From contig OY740769.1 of assembly GCA_963513935.1 (NCBI GenBank), forward strand, positions 101,597,762 through 101,661,761: 64,000 nucleotides of DNA, read 5' to 3'. The notes under the pieces are model-generated. The model saw only the letters and a program-made list of their open reading frames with translations, made no database searches and was not told where the DNA came from. This document shows, in pieces, positions 11,601 to 22,487 of the stretch. Positions within the stretch are counted from its first letter, which is position 1. Every line of letters starts with the position of its first letter. The stretch comes from Aphrophora alni. Its lineage: Eukaryota; Arthropoda; Insecta; Hemiptera; Aphrophoridae. Position numbers and translations under genes: made by a program.

Positions 11601-13879
11601 CAGAAGAAAATCTACCTTCATGATTCAGTGAATGAAGATCTTCTTCATTAAATCAGTGTAATACAGATAAACACTATCTATGAAAGAGGTCTTAAAAAAA
11701 CATCACAGGGTTTTACAATTTCATTTTTTACTATAGGTAGTGTTTGTTTTCCTGCGGTAAAAATGTTGGATAATCACTAGTATGAAACTAGTATTAAAAA
11801 TAGACCACACGACTTTTTAACTTTAATTTTTACCGTAGGTAGTGTTTGTTTTATACAGTAAAAATGCTTAAATACTATCTATAAAACAAGTAAATAAAAT
11901 ACACTCTAACAAATATGTAATCATTATTTATGAAACAAGTAACAAAAAGACCTTACAGGGGCTTTCGATTTGATTTTTTAGTATAAAGTAGTGTTTGTAT
12001 ACTTCAATAGAAGTTCTGGATAATCACTATGTATAAAACAAGTAATAAAAATACACCCCAGGGTTTTTTTCAACTTATTTTTTTATTATAGCTAGTTTTT
12101 TTCTGCCATCAAAATGTTATCTGTGTAATGATACTGAAATTCCAAGTTATAAGTTCATACATACATGCATAACATAAAAATTGCCCAATTAAACATATTC
12201 ATTATCACCAACTAAAAACACAACCCATTTCGTCAAACCCATACCATAGTAAATATAAATATCATTAATATTTTATATCTTAATAAAATATAATTTGTGC
12301 AATATGAACAGTAATAGAATTCACATTATATGTAATGAATTTAAAAGGGCGAAGGGAGTAAGAGAAAAAGAAGAACTGCCACTTGGTAGGAAAAGTTACT
12401 TTCTATGGTGAAAAGAAAAATATATAAATAGCTTAAAGATTAGGTAGCTTCTATTCAAAGCATCCAAACAGGGAACATCATTTTAATAGAGCCAAGAAGA
12501 TTAAGTGTTTTAAATAATCATTTCAGTAAAATAATAAATTTAAAAAACTGCTAAGTAACTAATCTAAAATATCGGTGGGTGGAATATTCAACACTGTTTA
12601 TCCCTCCATGGAATTGATTCAACATTATAAATAACTTTTCATCCAGAGCTAAAATTAACCAACAAAATTACAATTATTACTTAATGATGGAATATTTCTA
12701 TTAATATTATTGTTTGTTTGGACATTTGTCATCATTTGTGTATAAATAACATGATTTGTGCAAAGAAACAACGGACAACCCAATCAGCCAAACTAGTATA
12801 GAAATAAGGCCCTTGTGGTTTCCTCTTATGAAAAATGAACTTAAAATTGAAAATAAACAAAATCTTAAAGAAAAAAAAGCTGAAGTTTTAACTGTTGAAA
12901 GCGAAGGAATTATAACACGTTCAAGGCTAGGAAATTAAAAGAGAGGACGCTGTAGGCGTTAACTACCGGTTTCTTAACTCTTCTCCCCTCCCAGTTGGCA
13001 GATTGTTTCACAACCGGTAGTTGTTCTGTGACTGTGGTTGTGAACAGACCTATTGTGGTTCGTAATTGTCAGCTGTTGTATACTCTATTCATGATTTCTT
13101 TTGACTTGTGGTTTCCTGATCACATGTGAGTTTCTTTTTAGGTTTTGACCGCTCAGGGTTGTCCTGGGTGTTTTTTTCATTAGGTTTAGTTTATGAACAT
13201 AGGCCTAGACATCTAGGCGTGTTTTTTGTATGCATGTTTTAGTTTGTAAGTTAGGCACTTGATAACGGGAGTTGATTCATACTCTCGAAACATCGTGTAT
13301 TGTTTCTTATACTCAAATGATGGTAAATGTCTGAACAAACAATAATATTAATACAAAAATTACAACTTTGAAAATTCACTAAAGGCTCATATCAAACTCA
13401 TAACGGTGAACAAAAGAACTTTGATTAATACTAGCAATATAAATATCATTTTTCTAAATCACAATCCACCATTAACTTTGTATCATATTCCCCATCATTT
13501 ATCCACTTCCATCACACACCTTTAATTAGTTTTAAGATATCATATATCCTAATTGTTTAGATATGTTTTTATATTTTTAATTTATGTTGTACAACAAAAA
13601 GTGTTGTAGAAATAGTGAAGGTAAGAGTTAAAGACTATTGGAAACCCCAAGATTAATATTAGGCTACTCACTTTGTATATTTTGTAATTGAATAATTCTA
13701 AAGTAATAATGTTAAATAAATAATTTTATTTTAAAAAACATAAACGTTGTACTATATATAATTTTATATCTGTTTATATTTAAGATGTGTTTCCTCTAAT
13801 AATAAAAACCTTCATCTTACAGGTTACGTTGATGGAAGATTTTCAAAAAGTGAAATCCGTGATATCAGATGTCAAATAA
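2439..13879 (+). CDS. FAM120-family protein (constitutive coactivator of PPAR-gamma-like), 3' part of gene, 4 exons
   Basis: Four exons (2439-2605, 6472-6678, 10687-10782, 13823-13879) join in phase to give the C-terminal ~175 residues. Every junction is AG|exon|GTAAGT and all three introns are phase 0. The joined protein contains [20 protein letters not shown] followed by [15 protein letters not shown], which matches in order the FAM120A/B C-terminal block (an ASLFMRG...ACGFP stretch, then a VFDGKLFHEKY motif). FAM120A-C are vertebrate RNA-binding or nuclear-receptor-coactivator scaffold proteins with a degenerate N-terminal XPG-like nuclease fold; that fold would lie upstream and is not seen here. 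The insect protein stops soon after the FDGKLF block and lacks the long Arg/Gly-rich tail of the vertebrate proteins. Family assignment is from memory; function in this organism is inferred only. Confidence 0.7.
4086..4800 (-). mobile_element. Mariner-family transposon relic (transposase antisense, broken)
   Basis: Read on the - strand in several frames, the segment gives mariner transposase pieces in the correct order: RDEGHDF, then [18 protein letters not shown], then [17 protein letters not shown] with WPHTATHTQ, then [15 protein letters not shown] and EESIWKF. The second catalytic Asp (LLDN) and third (PSDF) are visible; frameshifts and stops separate the pieces. The left end TA|cgaagtgtgctcagtaagt is a candidate terminal repeat. 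A homologous, differently decayed copy lies at 49472-49990. It sits in a FAM120-like intron right next to the element at 4811. Confidence 0.75.
4811..5277. mobile_element. Non-autonomous inverted-repeat transposon (MITE), copy 1, 7-bp TSD
   Basis: The ends are perfect 33-bp inverted repeats starting CAATGACTACATAAATACTA, followed by imperfect matches such as TCTACGCTTA. The 7-bp direct repeat CTTTAAG flanks it (4804-4810 and 5278-5284). It has no credible coding sequence; the 95-codon open frame inside is fortuitous. A second copy with internal deletions is at 46320-46744. CAATG-type ends resemble hAT elements, but those usually make 8-bp duplications, so the superfamily is uncertain. Confidence 0.85.
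5470..5985 (-). mobile_element. LINE relic, RNase H region (antisense, degenerate)
   Basis: The - strand reads, with frame changes, [13 protein letters not shown], then [14 protein letters not shown], then [20 protein letters not shown] followed by [12 protein letters not shown]. This is the order and spacing of the RNase H domain at the end of I/R1/jockey-group polyproteins (Glu, DSK Asp, and the GVRGNExAD motif). Several stops make it a dead copy. It lies in the same FAM120-like intron. Confidence 0.65.
6472..6678 (+). CDS. FAM120-like gene, conserved core exon
   Basis: Acceptor TTTGTATAG and donor GTAAGT flank 69 whole codons. The peptide begins [20 protein letters not shown] and contains [20 protein letters not shown], the most recognisable FAM120 stretch. 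Antisense and alternative-start readings of the same segment are shadows. Confidence 0.75.
7040..8600 (+). mobile_element. LINE reverse-transcriptase relic (jockey-like), + strand
   Basis: Reverse-transcriptase blocks in order: NLSKAFDIV near 7850, [15 protein letters not shown] near 7925, [20 protein letters not shown] at 8029-8088, YANDTTLC near 8119 (catalytic YADDT with the first Asp now Asn), and [14 protein letters not shown] near 8440. Stops and frameshifts are frequent. The segment 7040-7240 has an open stretch rich in Lys and Glu that may be an upstream part of the element. It lies in the FAM120-like intron between exons 6472 and 10687. Confidence 0.8.
8950..9152 (-). mobile_element. 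Second LINE fragment, opposite orientation
   Basis: The - strand peptide contains [20 protein letters not shown] and SAKLNSAHF, the block just after the reverse-transcriptase core (xFLGVxIDxxLxWxxHI) in jockey-type elements. It is open for 66 codons but isolated. Being opposite in strand to the relic at 7040-8600, it is a separate insertion or a rearranged piece. Confidence 0.65.
9495..10299. repeat. Long imperfect palindrome (foldback element)
   Basis: Left arm words reappear inverted in the right arm in order: ttaaagcc/ggctttag, aagttgaggca/tgcctcaagtt, ccattagtca near 9578 with ctaatgagca near 10202, and ccggccgactttaag near 9699 with gcttaaagtgggccgatt near 10067. The arms are about 220-250 bp each and diverged by substitutions and indels. 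No ORF. Typical of foldback or MITE elements able to form a large hairpin. Confidence 0.65.
10687..10782 (+). CDS. FAM120-like gene, FDGKLF exon
   Basis: A 32-codon exon between TATTGTTTAG and GTAAGT. It encodes [20 protein letters not shown], matching the FDGKLFHxKYxxxE motif of FAM120 proteins. It has no starting Met and is too short to show as an open frame, but phase and splice sites fit both neighbours. Confidence 0.75.
11660..12130. repeat. Degenerate ~100-bp satellite array
   Basis: The phrase taggtagtgtttgttt and variants recurs near 11734, 11836, 11986 and 12087, each followed by gtaaaaatg-like words and atgaaacaagtaa...aaaata. Spacings are about 102, 150 and 101 bp. Four to five diverged units; no coding content. 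Within a FAM120-like intron. Confidence 0.6.
12756..13345 (+). mobile_element. Probable 3' end of a retroelement (unclassified)
   Basis: A 60-codon open frame ends at 12938 (with [12 protein letters not shown] before the stop). A locally GC-richer tail follows, holding an 11-bp inverted repeat (AACTACCGGTT at 12961-12971 with AACCGGTAGTT at 13012-13022). A second hairpin at 13266-13287 (CGGGAGT / ACTCTCG) is followed directly by AAAC. Hairpins ending CGAAAC are common near the 3' ends of Penelope-like and some LINE elements, and a degenerate hammerhead-like core is conceivable. Assignment is tentative. Confidence 0.35.
13823..13879 (+). CDS. FAM120-like gene, last coding exon with stop
   Basis: Acceptor TTCATCTTACAG, then 18 codons and TAA ([18 protein letters not shown]). 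In FAM120A the corresponding position reads ...LTKFHNLKAVV before the tail, so this is a plausible short C-terminus. An AATAAA at 14087 is a candidate polyadenylation signal. Confidence 0.65.
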   Translation, partial: VTLMEDFQKVKSVISDVK

Positions 13880-14086
13880 ATGATTATATTGACCTGGAAA
13901 GCTGTTTCATAAAACTACTACTATTATAAGCGTATACATTATTTTTCTTTTATAATCGCATAAAATTCGGTTTTTATCTATTTATAAAATTGTACCAATA
14001 AGTTAGCTGATGTTTCTTTACTATGTGATTCACATTATTTTGATATTTTAGGCCATTTATGCAAATTAATTAAGAAAAGTATTAGT

Positions 14087-14092
14087 AATAAA
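14087..14092 (+). promoter_or_regulatory. Candidate polyadenylation signal of the FAM120-like gene
   Basis: AATAAA about 208 bp after the stop codon. Such hexamers are common by chance in this AT-rich DNA, so support is weak without transcript data. Confidence 0.3.
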
Positions 14093-14343
14093 AACTGAAT
14101 TGTTTGATGCATTTACTAAACACTAAAAAAAAGTGGTGCATAAGCTCCTACACATACTAGAAGTGAACCTTCATAAAAGAAGGAGAAGAAGAAGAAGTTA
14201 TCTCATAAACACACAAGTTCACCACATGTATACTCATTTACTACAGCTAGAAATTTTAGATATGTCGCTTTTCGACACTGGGGGTGTCAGTGAGATTTTT
14301 TCCACACTTACTAATTTTTTTTTTTCTTCAGTGCACACATAGT

Positions 14344-14860
14344 TTATTTTGGTACATGGTAGTAACACATTAAATATAATATAGGCGATTTTAACTGAGA
14401 AAGTTATTGCTTAGTTTATTTTTGGTACATGGCAGAACATGTCACATATATTAATAATGATTTTTAACTAAGAAAGTTACTGGTTAGTTTATTTTGGTAC
14501 ATGGTAGCAACACATGACAAACATTAATAACGATTTTGAACTAAAAAAATTATTGTTTAGTTTATTTTTGGTACATTGTAGCAACACATCACATACATTA
14601 AAAATGATTTTAACTGATAAAGTTATTAATTAGGTTTATTTTGGTACATAGCAGCAACACATTACATACTTTTAAAATGATTTTAACTGATAAAGTTATT
14701 AATTAGTTTATTTTGGTACATAGCAGCAACACATCACATACATTAAAAATGATTTTAACTGATAAAGTTATTAATTAGGACATAGCAGCAACATATAACA
14801 TACATTAAAAATAATTTTAACTGAGAAAGTTATCGCTTAGTTTATTTTGTCACATGAATT
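14344..14860. repeat. Minisatellite, about seven ~73-bp units
   Basis: Units start TTTATTTTGGTACAT at 14344, 14415, 14488, 14561, 14635 and 14707, with a unit truncated at its start near 14778 and a half unit near 14838. Each continues agcaacacatcacatac...gattttaactgataaagttattaatta. Period is 71-74 bp. It lies just past the 3' end of the FAM120-like gene. Confidence 0.85.
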
Positions 14861-16521
14861 ATCATTACACAACAATTTCTTTTTTCTGTTCCTCTCAATT
14901 CGATTTCACTGCACCACAAAAATTGCCGTATAAAGTTGAGTGTAAAGAAGTATTCACTTCAATAAAGAGAAAAGCATAGTCTCAATTAAAAGACTTAGTT
15001 GTATAACCATTCGACTGTTTACATATGATAAAAACCATTAAAACTCTTCTTTTACTCTACTAAAGTTTATTACACTATTTTGAGTGTATCAAAAATCATT
15101 TAAGAACCAGAATTCCTACATTTTTAATACAGCTGGCATTAGCCAGGCCTATATGTAAATACATGGCCTAGAGAAGCATATGTTTACAAAAGTGTATTCT
15201 TACATAATCAAGAAAGTCGATGTTGAGTTATTTCGGAAATATCTCTTTTCAAGGATATTTGTTAAAAATATTTGGATTTTGGGGTGTTATTTGTCATTGT
15301 TATTGTGACGATATAGTAAGGATGAAAATAAACTTGGGTGAATTCATAGTACAAACATAAAAAGAGTCAAAAGAACAACTAAATGTAAAATAGAAATAGT
15401 AAGGTTAGAATAAATTAATATAGATGAATAAGAAGTTAACCAACCAATAAACTAAAGTGATTTAAAAAATAAACAAAGTGACATAAACAAATAAATGTGA
15501 AAGGCTAAAGGACAAAAAAAAAAAAAAGTGAAAGAAAAATAGTAGAACTTTTGATACGCGTAGTCGCTGAGTGAATTAAATTGTATGGAAATATTGGAAC
15601 TGAGGCTAGTGCTCGAGGCTAGAATTTCTCTAGTATCAATACGCAAAGACAGCTGATGAAAATAGAATATTCTGGTTGGATAAGGAAAAAAAAGGAAGAA
15701 CTAATTTTAGCCGCGATATATGAAAACAATGCGTAGCAGTTGTAAAGAGGATTTCAGAAAGTACAGTTGAACTTTGAATGTGTGAGAAAAGAAAAGCCTA
15801 GAAGGAATCCATACTAATTGAACAAGCCAAATTAAAAAGAAAATACTTGAAGCCATCTCTGTGAGAGTAAAATAAGCCTGAACTATAAGTATAATGAACA
15901 ATTAAATAATTAATAATAGAGACATTTAGAGATATAATATAAGCATAATAGTAAATTTAGAATCTTGAAATTTGCATAAATTAGGACTAATTAAGAAAAC
16001 CAAGGAATTTTTTAAATAAAGCCACGTACCAGAAACCCGGAATTAAGAGTTATACATTATATTTATTTAATTCAGGACAGTTAAAGCAATAATTAAACAT
16101 TTAATGTAAAAAGGAAAGTGAATAAATAATTTGTACTAAGAGGCTGACTAATTATTGTATCTTAGTCAATATAATTTAGTTGAAAGGATGTTTAATAAGG
16201 TATTAGAGAATATTAGTAATAAAATAAAAATATAATTTTTGTGAAAAGGAGAATATTACATTATGTCTGCCGTTCGTGTAGTGTGTACCTAAAAAATGGA
16301 ATTATTTTAATTAAATGTGGTATGTGGATATATTTGGTCGTATCTTTTTTAAAATTATAATTACAAATTTGGGAGTAGGTCTATGTGATCAAAACAAAAT
16401 TTCCATTTTAGGTAACCAAAACACTGTAAGGAAGCATTAACCAGTTAAGTTAAACAACATAATAAAATAATTATTGATACAAATAGGCTTATATTTTAAA
16501 CTCCAAATTTAGGCTCTGAAT
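14861..16521. other. Intergenic, AT-rich, nothing recognised
   Basis: Only short open frames without known motifs occur here (for example - strand at 15452-15646 and 15707-15901, hydrophobic and AT-driven). No repeat ends or exons were identified. Confidence 0.4.
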
Positions 16522-17435
16522 TATGTCTATCATAAAAGAATGGTGGGGTTTTGAACATAATTTAAAATAAAAACAGAATTTCTTACAGCTGATGTTTATT
16601 TATCTAAATCGTCATCTGAAACAGTTGTTTTACATAACTAATAAATTTCTATATGTGCGCCATTAGTCGCTCGGCAATTATCCAATCGATAATCAAGTTC
16701 TGCCAAAACGTTAGTTAACATGCCTTTGTTAACGGTTGTCATTGCTTCATTAATCCTGTTCCTTAAATGATTTTATCTAAAAATGAAAAGAAATTTCATC
16801 AATCAATCTTGTTCAACATTTCAACAACAAAATTAATCGTTTTGTACCATCATCAGGTTTCAATTCCTGCAATAGCTGGATTTTATATGTGTGAAATTTC
16901 AGTCTTTTGTGTAAAACTTTGTGGATTGTTGTTTTTTGGAATACCTAACTCTAGGCTTCATTGAGTTATTGACTTCTTAGAACTTCTGATTGCAGATTGT
17001 CTTATAAGTTCGACTTTTTCGTCTGATACACTTGGCCTGCCAGACAATTCCTACTTTTGAACTGATCCAGTTTCTTCTAATTATTTGAACCAACGTCCTG
17101 TGTTATTTTCATGTGGTGGATCCTTTCTGTATTCGTGTCGAAATGCATGTTGTCCTGAAATTACAGACTTGAATTCAGCCAGCAACAAATCACACTTTGC
17201 TTTTCTTTTATTAGAGAACATAATAACACACACCACACACAACACTCAACACTGTATAGAAAACACAAAACACACTACCACAACAATGCAAGAACTAATT
17301 TTGAGGTTACAACATCTGTTAAACAAACTTGTGGGCTATAGGCTATCAGCTATACCAATACAACACCACAACATTCTTCTACTGTCTTCCTATGAATTAT
17401 TGATGAAACCCCACCAATCTTTTATGATAACCCTG
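16522..17435 (-). mobile_element. IS630/Tc1-like transposon, internally deleted copy
   Basis: Ends share inverted sequence TATCATAAAAGAATGGTGGG (left) against TATCATAAAAGATTGGTGGG (right); the right end finishes CAGGGT next to TA. On the - strand the N-terminal helix-turn-helix region is readable (FRHEYRKDPP, then ELSGRPSVSDEKVELIRQSA, then LELGIPKN, then VEMLNKID). It runs straight into the transposase C-terminus (NVLAELDYRLDNCRATNGAH then IEIY and stop). The whole catalytic DDE core between about 16,790 and 16,770 is missing, so it is a deletion derivative. The 164-codon + strand frame at 17085-17579 is its shadow. Confidence 0.8.
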
Positions 17436-18726
17436 TATATAAAACATTTTATAAGCTTATATTTTTTAATTAATCATGCATCAGGATTCTTCTGTAATCT
17501 AAAAAATTGTGTAAATAGTGTACAAAGGGTTTCAAGTAAACAGATTTATATTTTTGTTATAAATGTTATAATTTGTTAAAATAATATGACATAAATATTA
17601 GACATATTTTGTTAATAATATGTATAACATACCATAGGCATCACTGTAGTGTGATTTTCAACATTTATGTATTTTATAACAATAAATAACATTGAACAAT
17701 ACCAAGCTTTACAATAAATAATTTATAATTGCCACAAATAATTATATATATTTGTGTTGATGTATTTCTATCATTTTATCTGAAGGTGGTAAATGTTTTA
17801 GATGTAAATTGATCTTGGATGTGGATGAATTTGGAGTGCACAAGGCGAGACAGGCATCTTGGATATTGATTTGCATAGCAAGATGTAAAAGTTAATTAGT
17901 TTGATTCATCAGGGAAACTCACCACACACTATTATTCAAAACCAGCTTTGATAGATCTTATATTATATTTTCAAAAAACTTATTATTATATGAATTTGAC
18001 CAAAAAAAGGCTGTAGACTAAATCGTAGTGCTGTTTAAAAAATATTTGCATCGATTCCAAAACTTTAAAATCTTATTAGATAAGTTTTAAAATTATAGTT
18101 AACTGATATCAACCAAAGGAACAAAGATGTTAGTTAGGATTACTCTCATAGCATTCTGATGAGTTTTCCAGTGAGTATTCTCTTTCTGACTAGAATCAGC
18201 TGGGTGGACTTCGATGTCTTTTACCAGAACAATTTCCACCATTAATACAGTAATGCACAGGTGACAGCAAGACAAATTTATGTATCAGGACCAAATTTTT
18301 CATACAGTATATATTATTATTATCATATTTTGATATTTCCACCTCGGCTGGTTATCTGACAAAACTACTTTCATATAAATAAATAAATTTTCTTTCCTTT
18401 TTCCATTCTCTCCAGTACTCTTATAGATATTCTAATGTTCTCCATCCACACTTTTTGCCTAAGTAAACCATTTTATACATTTCCTATTCCTAAGTAGCAA
18501 AATTCAGTTTTGATACCAAGGAATCTTCACTTCAATAAACTGAAAATGTTAAAACACATTGATGAATAGGTTCTGTAGTATTCAAATGGAAAAAGCATAT
18601 TGGACTTTAGTTCTAAAATGTTTATTTTTTCAAATTTCTCCAAAACTCATGTTTATAGAATGGTTTACATTACACCCTTTTTTTAAAGGATATAACTAGA
18701 AAACAATATACAAGGTGTCTTTTTTA
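17436..18726. other. Intergenic, nothing recognised
   Basis: AT-rich sequence with no supported exon, transposon end or tandem array. Confidence 0.4.
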
Positions 18727-20536
18727 ACTGTGCCACCATTGTTACTTTGGAACCGGTGAGATTTACAGAAAACTTTAAATGGGGGACTTCACTTTATTTT
18801 GTATGCCCATTAAAAATATGAATTTAGAATTATATATTTCTTATTTATTGTACTTATTTGAGGGTATCAAAAGATGCAGAATTGAAAAGAGAGAAAACCC
18901 TGAAAAAATCACTTTAAAATCTCAAATGGTTTAAGAGTTATTGCAATTTATATGTCAATAAAAATACAAGATTTTAACATTTCACCACTTGCAATACCTT
19001 TTTAAAACGCCTGTAGCTCCCTAACTATACATCATAATGATATGAACTTGTACATGAGGAAAGAAGAAAGTTCAAATTTTACTGTGGTTTTTTCAATTCG
19101 AAAATATCTCTTATATTTTCTGAGTAATTAACTTGAGAAAACAGCCAATTTTCCAAATTTGCAAAATGGTAGGGCGCCCCTTGCAGTTTTTTTAGGCGAA
19201 AAAGTGAGTTTTTGATTATTTTTATAGCTTAATAGAAGCAGAATTAAATTTGGAGCTGAGGGGTACAATTAATATTTTAAACTTTTTAATATTTTTTCCT
19301 TTTTTATCCAATTTTTAGTAAAAATTTCAACATTTACCAATACTAATGCACATTAAAGCATGCAGAATTGAAAAGGGAGTAAACCCTGAAAACATCTCTC
19401 TGAAATCTCTAAGGGTTTACGATAAATTGCAGTTTTTTCAAAAAAAATTCAAAAAATTTTTAAACCAATGATATGGGTATCAAAAGATGCAGAATTGAAA
19501 AGAGAGTAAACCCTGAAAAAAATCACTTTAAAATCTCAAATGGTTTAAGAGTTATTGAAATTTATGTCAATAAAAATACCAGATTTTAACATTTCACCAC
19601 TTGCAATATCTTATTAAAACGCCTGTAGCTCCCCAACTGTACATCGTAATGATATGGACTTTTACATGAGGAAAGAAGAAAGTTCAAATTTTACTGTGGT
19701 TTTTTCAATTCGAAAATATCTCTTATAGTTTCTGAGTAATTAACTCGAGAAAACAGCCAATTTCCAAACTTTTAAAAAATGGTACCCCTTGCAGTTTTTT
19801 TTGGCGAAAAAGTGAGTTTTTGATTATTTTTATAGCTTATTAAAAGCAGAATTAAATTTGAAGTCGAGGGGTAATATTAAAATTTCAACCTATTTAATAT
19901 TTTTCCATTTTTAGTAAAAATTTTAACATTTACCAATACAGTACTAATGATATGCATATTAAAAGATGCAGAATTGAAAAGAGAGTAAACCTTGAAAACA
20001 TCTCTCTGAAATCTCTGGGGTTTACGAAAATTGCAGTTTAAATTTTTTTCACAAAAGATCAAAAAAAATTTTAAACCCATGATATAGGTATCAAAAGATG
20101 CAGAATTGAAAAGATAGTAAACTCTGAAAACATCGCTCTGAAATCTCTAAGGGTTTACGAGAAATTGCAGTCTAGTTTTTTTCAAAAAAAGATCAAATAA
20201 TTTTTAAACCAATGATATGGGTATCATCAAAAGAAGTTGAATTGAAAAGAGAGTAAAGTTCAAAAATTAAAGAGTTAGCTATTGCAACATTTTAGGTGGG
20301 AATCTATAATTTGTAGGCCAATAAAGTTTATTTTTCTGAAATTTAAATGGCTAAATATATTTTTTAAATATCCAAAAATAAAATATTCCTAAAATATTGT
20401 TTTACACCTGAAAAAACCCGTAAAATACAGGCTGTTCCTTAACAAATTTCAAAGTTGGCCGCCATATTGGGAAATGGCCCCCATTTATAGTTTCCTGTAT
20501 ATCTTACTGTTTCCAAAGTACCAATGGTGGCACAGT
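18727..20536. mobile_element. Foldback-type element with long inverted ends and repeated internal modules
   Basis: The ends are ~60-bp imperfect inverted repeats: ACTGTGCCACCATTGTTACT on the left against ACTGTGCCACCATTGGTACT from the right, continuing through an aaatgggg motif. Inside, the module atcaaaagatgcagaattga...gagagtaaaccctgaaaa recurs near 18867, 19356, 19480, 19965, 20090 and 20225. A ~490-600-bp larger unit with words such as aaaacgcctgtagctccc and aatatctcttata occurs at least twice (about 18,860-19,350 and 19,480-19,950). No coding sequence. The target duplication could not be fixed. Confidence 0.7.
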
Positions 20537-20720
20537 AATTGTTAACCATACTGTTAAAAATTTAGCTCCTGTTTGGTCTATTGGATAAGCACTCTTGCTA
20601 GGTGTGCAAGAACAGTAGCGCAACCATAGGGGCTAATTGGGCTTGAGCTTTACTCCAAAGCACAAGAATTAATTGAAAATATTTATTGATAACCTCAAAA
20701 TGTCTGGAATATGTGAGATA

Positions 20721-21420
20721 CATCCAGAAAATAAGTTCCGTTGGGAATAAAAACAAAACTAGTACAGATACAGAAAAAATATTAATTACCAAAAACCTAC
20801 AAACCTTAAACTATATTACTACATACCATGTACAATACAAGTTTTTGTATGCCTTCTTTATAAGATGTTGCAGCCTTGTGTTGTCAACCACACACCATGC
20901 TCTTTGAGCACATCATTCGTGTTGAAGTTTTGACCACCAAGAAATGATTTCAGGTGCAAAAAGAGATGGAAGTGGCTAGAGGTGGGGGTCAGGGCTATAC
21001 AGAGGGTGGTCAAGCTGGTCCCAGCCAAGAGTTATTGTGTCACGTCCATAGTGTGAGGTCTGGCTTTGTCATGAATCAAAACAATACTGTTTGTGAGAAT
21101 TCCTTGGTGCTTATTCTGTATTACTCATCACAGTTTCACAAACATTTACATTAATTTTTTCACCTCACAGTAAAAATCCACCAGTAGAATCCTGTATCTG
21201 TCGCAAAATACTGTGTACATGATTTTTTGAGTTGTCAAAATTACTTGCCTTTAGTCTTTGCTGGTGAAGTATAGTGTGCCTCCATTCCATCGTTTGTCGT
21301 TTTGATTCAGGGATTTCATAACCAAGACATGAGTTACTATCTGGTTCAGAATGTCATCACAGTCTTTGTCGTAACGTGTCAAAAACTCAAGTCCACGCTA
21401 ACTCAACTGCCCTTACGCTA
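20721..21420 (-). mobile_element. Mariner-family relic, antisense
   Basis: The left end TA|catccagaaaataagttcc resembles a mariner terminal repeat. On the - strand VLIHDKARPHTMDVTQ (the HDNARPHT catalytic block) is followed by FLGGQNFNTNDV. Frames are broken and the first third of the transposase is not recognisable, so the right limit is approximate. It is a different lineage from the copies at 4086 and 49472. Confidence 0.65.
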
Positions 21421-22487
21421 GTTTTTATGTTGCTCAGAATAGTTTTTGCCACCAAACGAGCACAAAGTTTTCGAAAAAGAAGTAAACTTGAAATTTGCAG
21501 AATTCCATAGAAAGAGCAGAAATTGTAATACCGTGCACGCACCTAACTGTGATACAAAAGGAACTTTCTGGCCGTATCTCGTATGTGATATTGTTAGATA
21601 CAGATTGGTTTAACTGTACAGTCTCAAATGACTGTGCAAATTTAAGGATATTAAACTCATCATACTTCACAACATGTGACAGTCTGAGTTTCTTTTACTT
21701 TCAATTTGGCACATTGGTTTCTAACTTTTAAATTTCATTAAAATCTATAGAAGTGATGTTGTTACATAGAAAAATCTTGACCTCACTAAAATTTATGGTG
21801 GTGTAACTTTACAGTTTTAAAACATGTTGTTTTACTAAAACTTAAAAATATTTGCTGTTCACATATATTACTTGGTTGTTATATTGATCTTTGAGAGAAG
21901 ATTAAATGAGAGCCCTTAGAAGAAGTTTATAATGAAGTAAGCATTTCTGTTTAGTCAGTAACTTAAGAGTTGTTACTTGTGTCTCGATTTTTTGAATCAG
22001 ATAATTGGAGTCTCTGAAAGTTTATATAAACATATCAAAAATCATTTTTCATATAATTAATTATAATATGGTTATAATTTTGAGAAAAAACAAAATTGTA
22101 GAGATGGAAAATAAAAACAAAAGTGTAAACTTTATTTTATTCAAAAATTATTTATACCATTCTCAAACATTAAAAGTAATTAGTTTTAAAACAAAATTTT
22201 ATAGAATGATTAGGCTAATCTTAATCAAAATACATAAGTGACATCTTTAACATAAAAGGTCAATCATTTTCCTACACAACATATTTTAGGGTAAATCTTA
22301 GTTTTTCATTTCCCAATTAATTTGTTGTATTGTAAAATTATGTCACTTTAAAAACTAGGTAAATGTAGTTTAATTTTACTTAACATTCATTGAAAACAAC
22401 ACAAACCATGAATTGAAGCTTAAATTACTAGACAGAAATTATACTTTGTTTTAATAAATCTACAAATTATAAGAAAATTTATTGCTA

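Noticed and set aside
14344..14860. Regular repeats considered as a CRISPR array
   Set aside because: Units are contiguous 73-bp repeats without spacers, in a eukaryotic genome.
17085..17579. 164-codon + strand open frame
   Set aside because: It is antisense to a recognisable IS630-like transposase fragment and has no motif of its own.
20565..20650. tRNA-like A box (TGGTCTATTGG) suggesting a SINE or tRNA gene
   Set aside because: No B box GGTTCGAATCC and no foldable cloverleaf follow.
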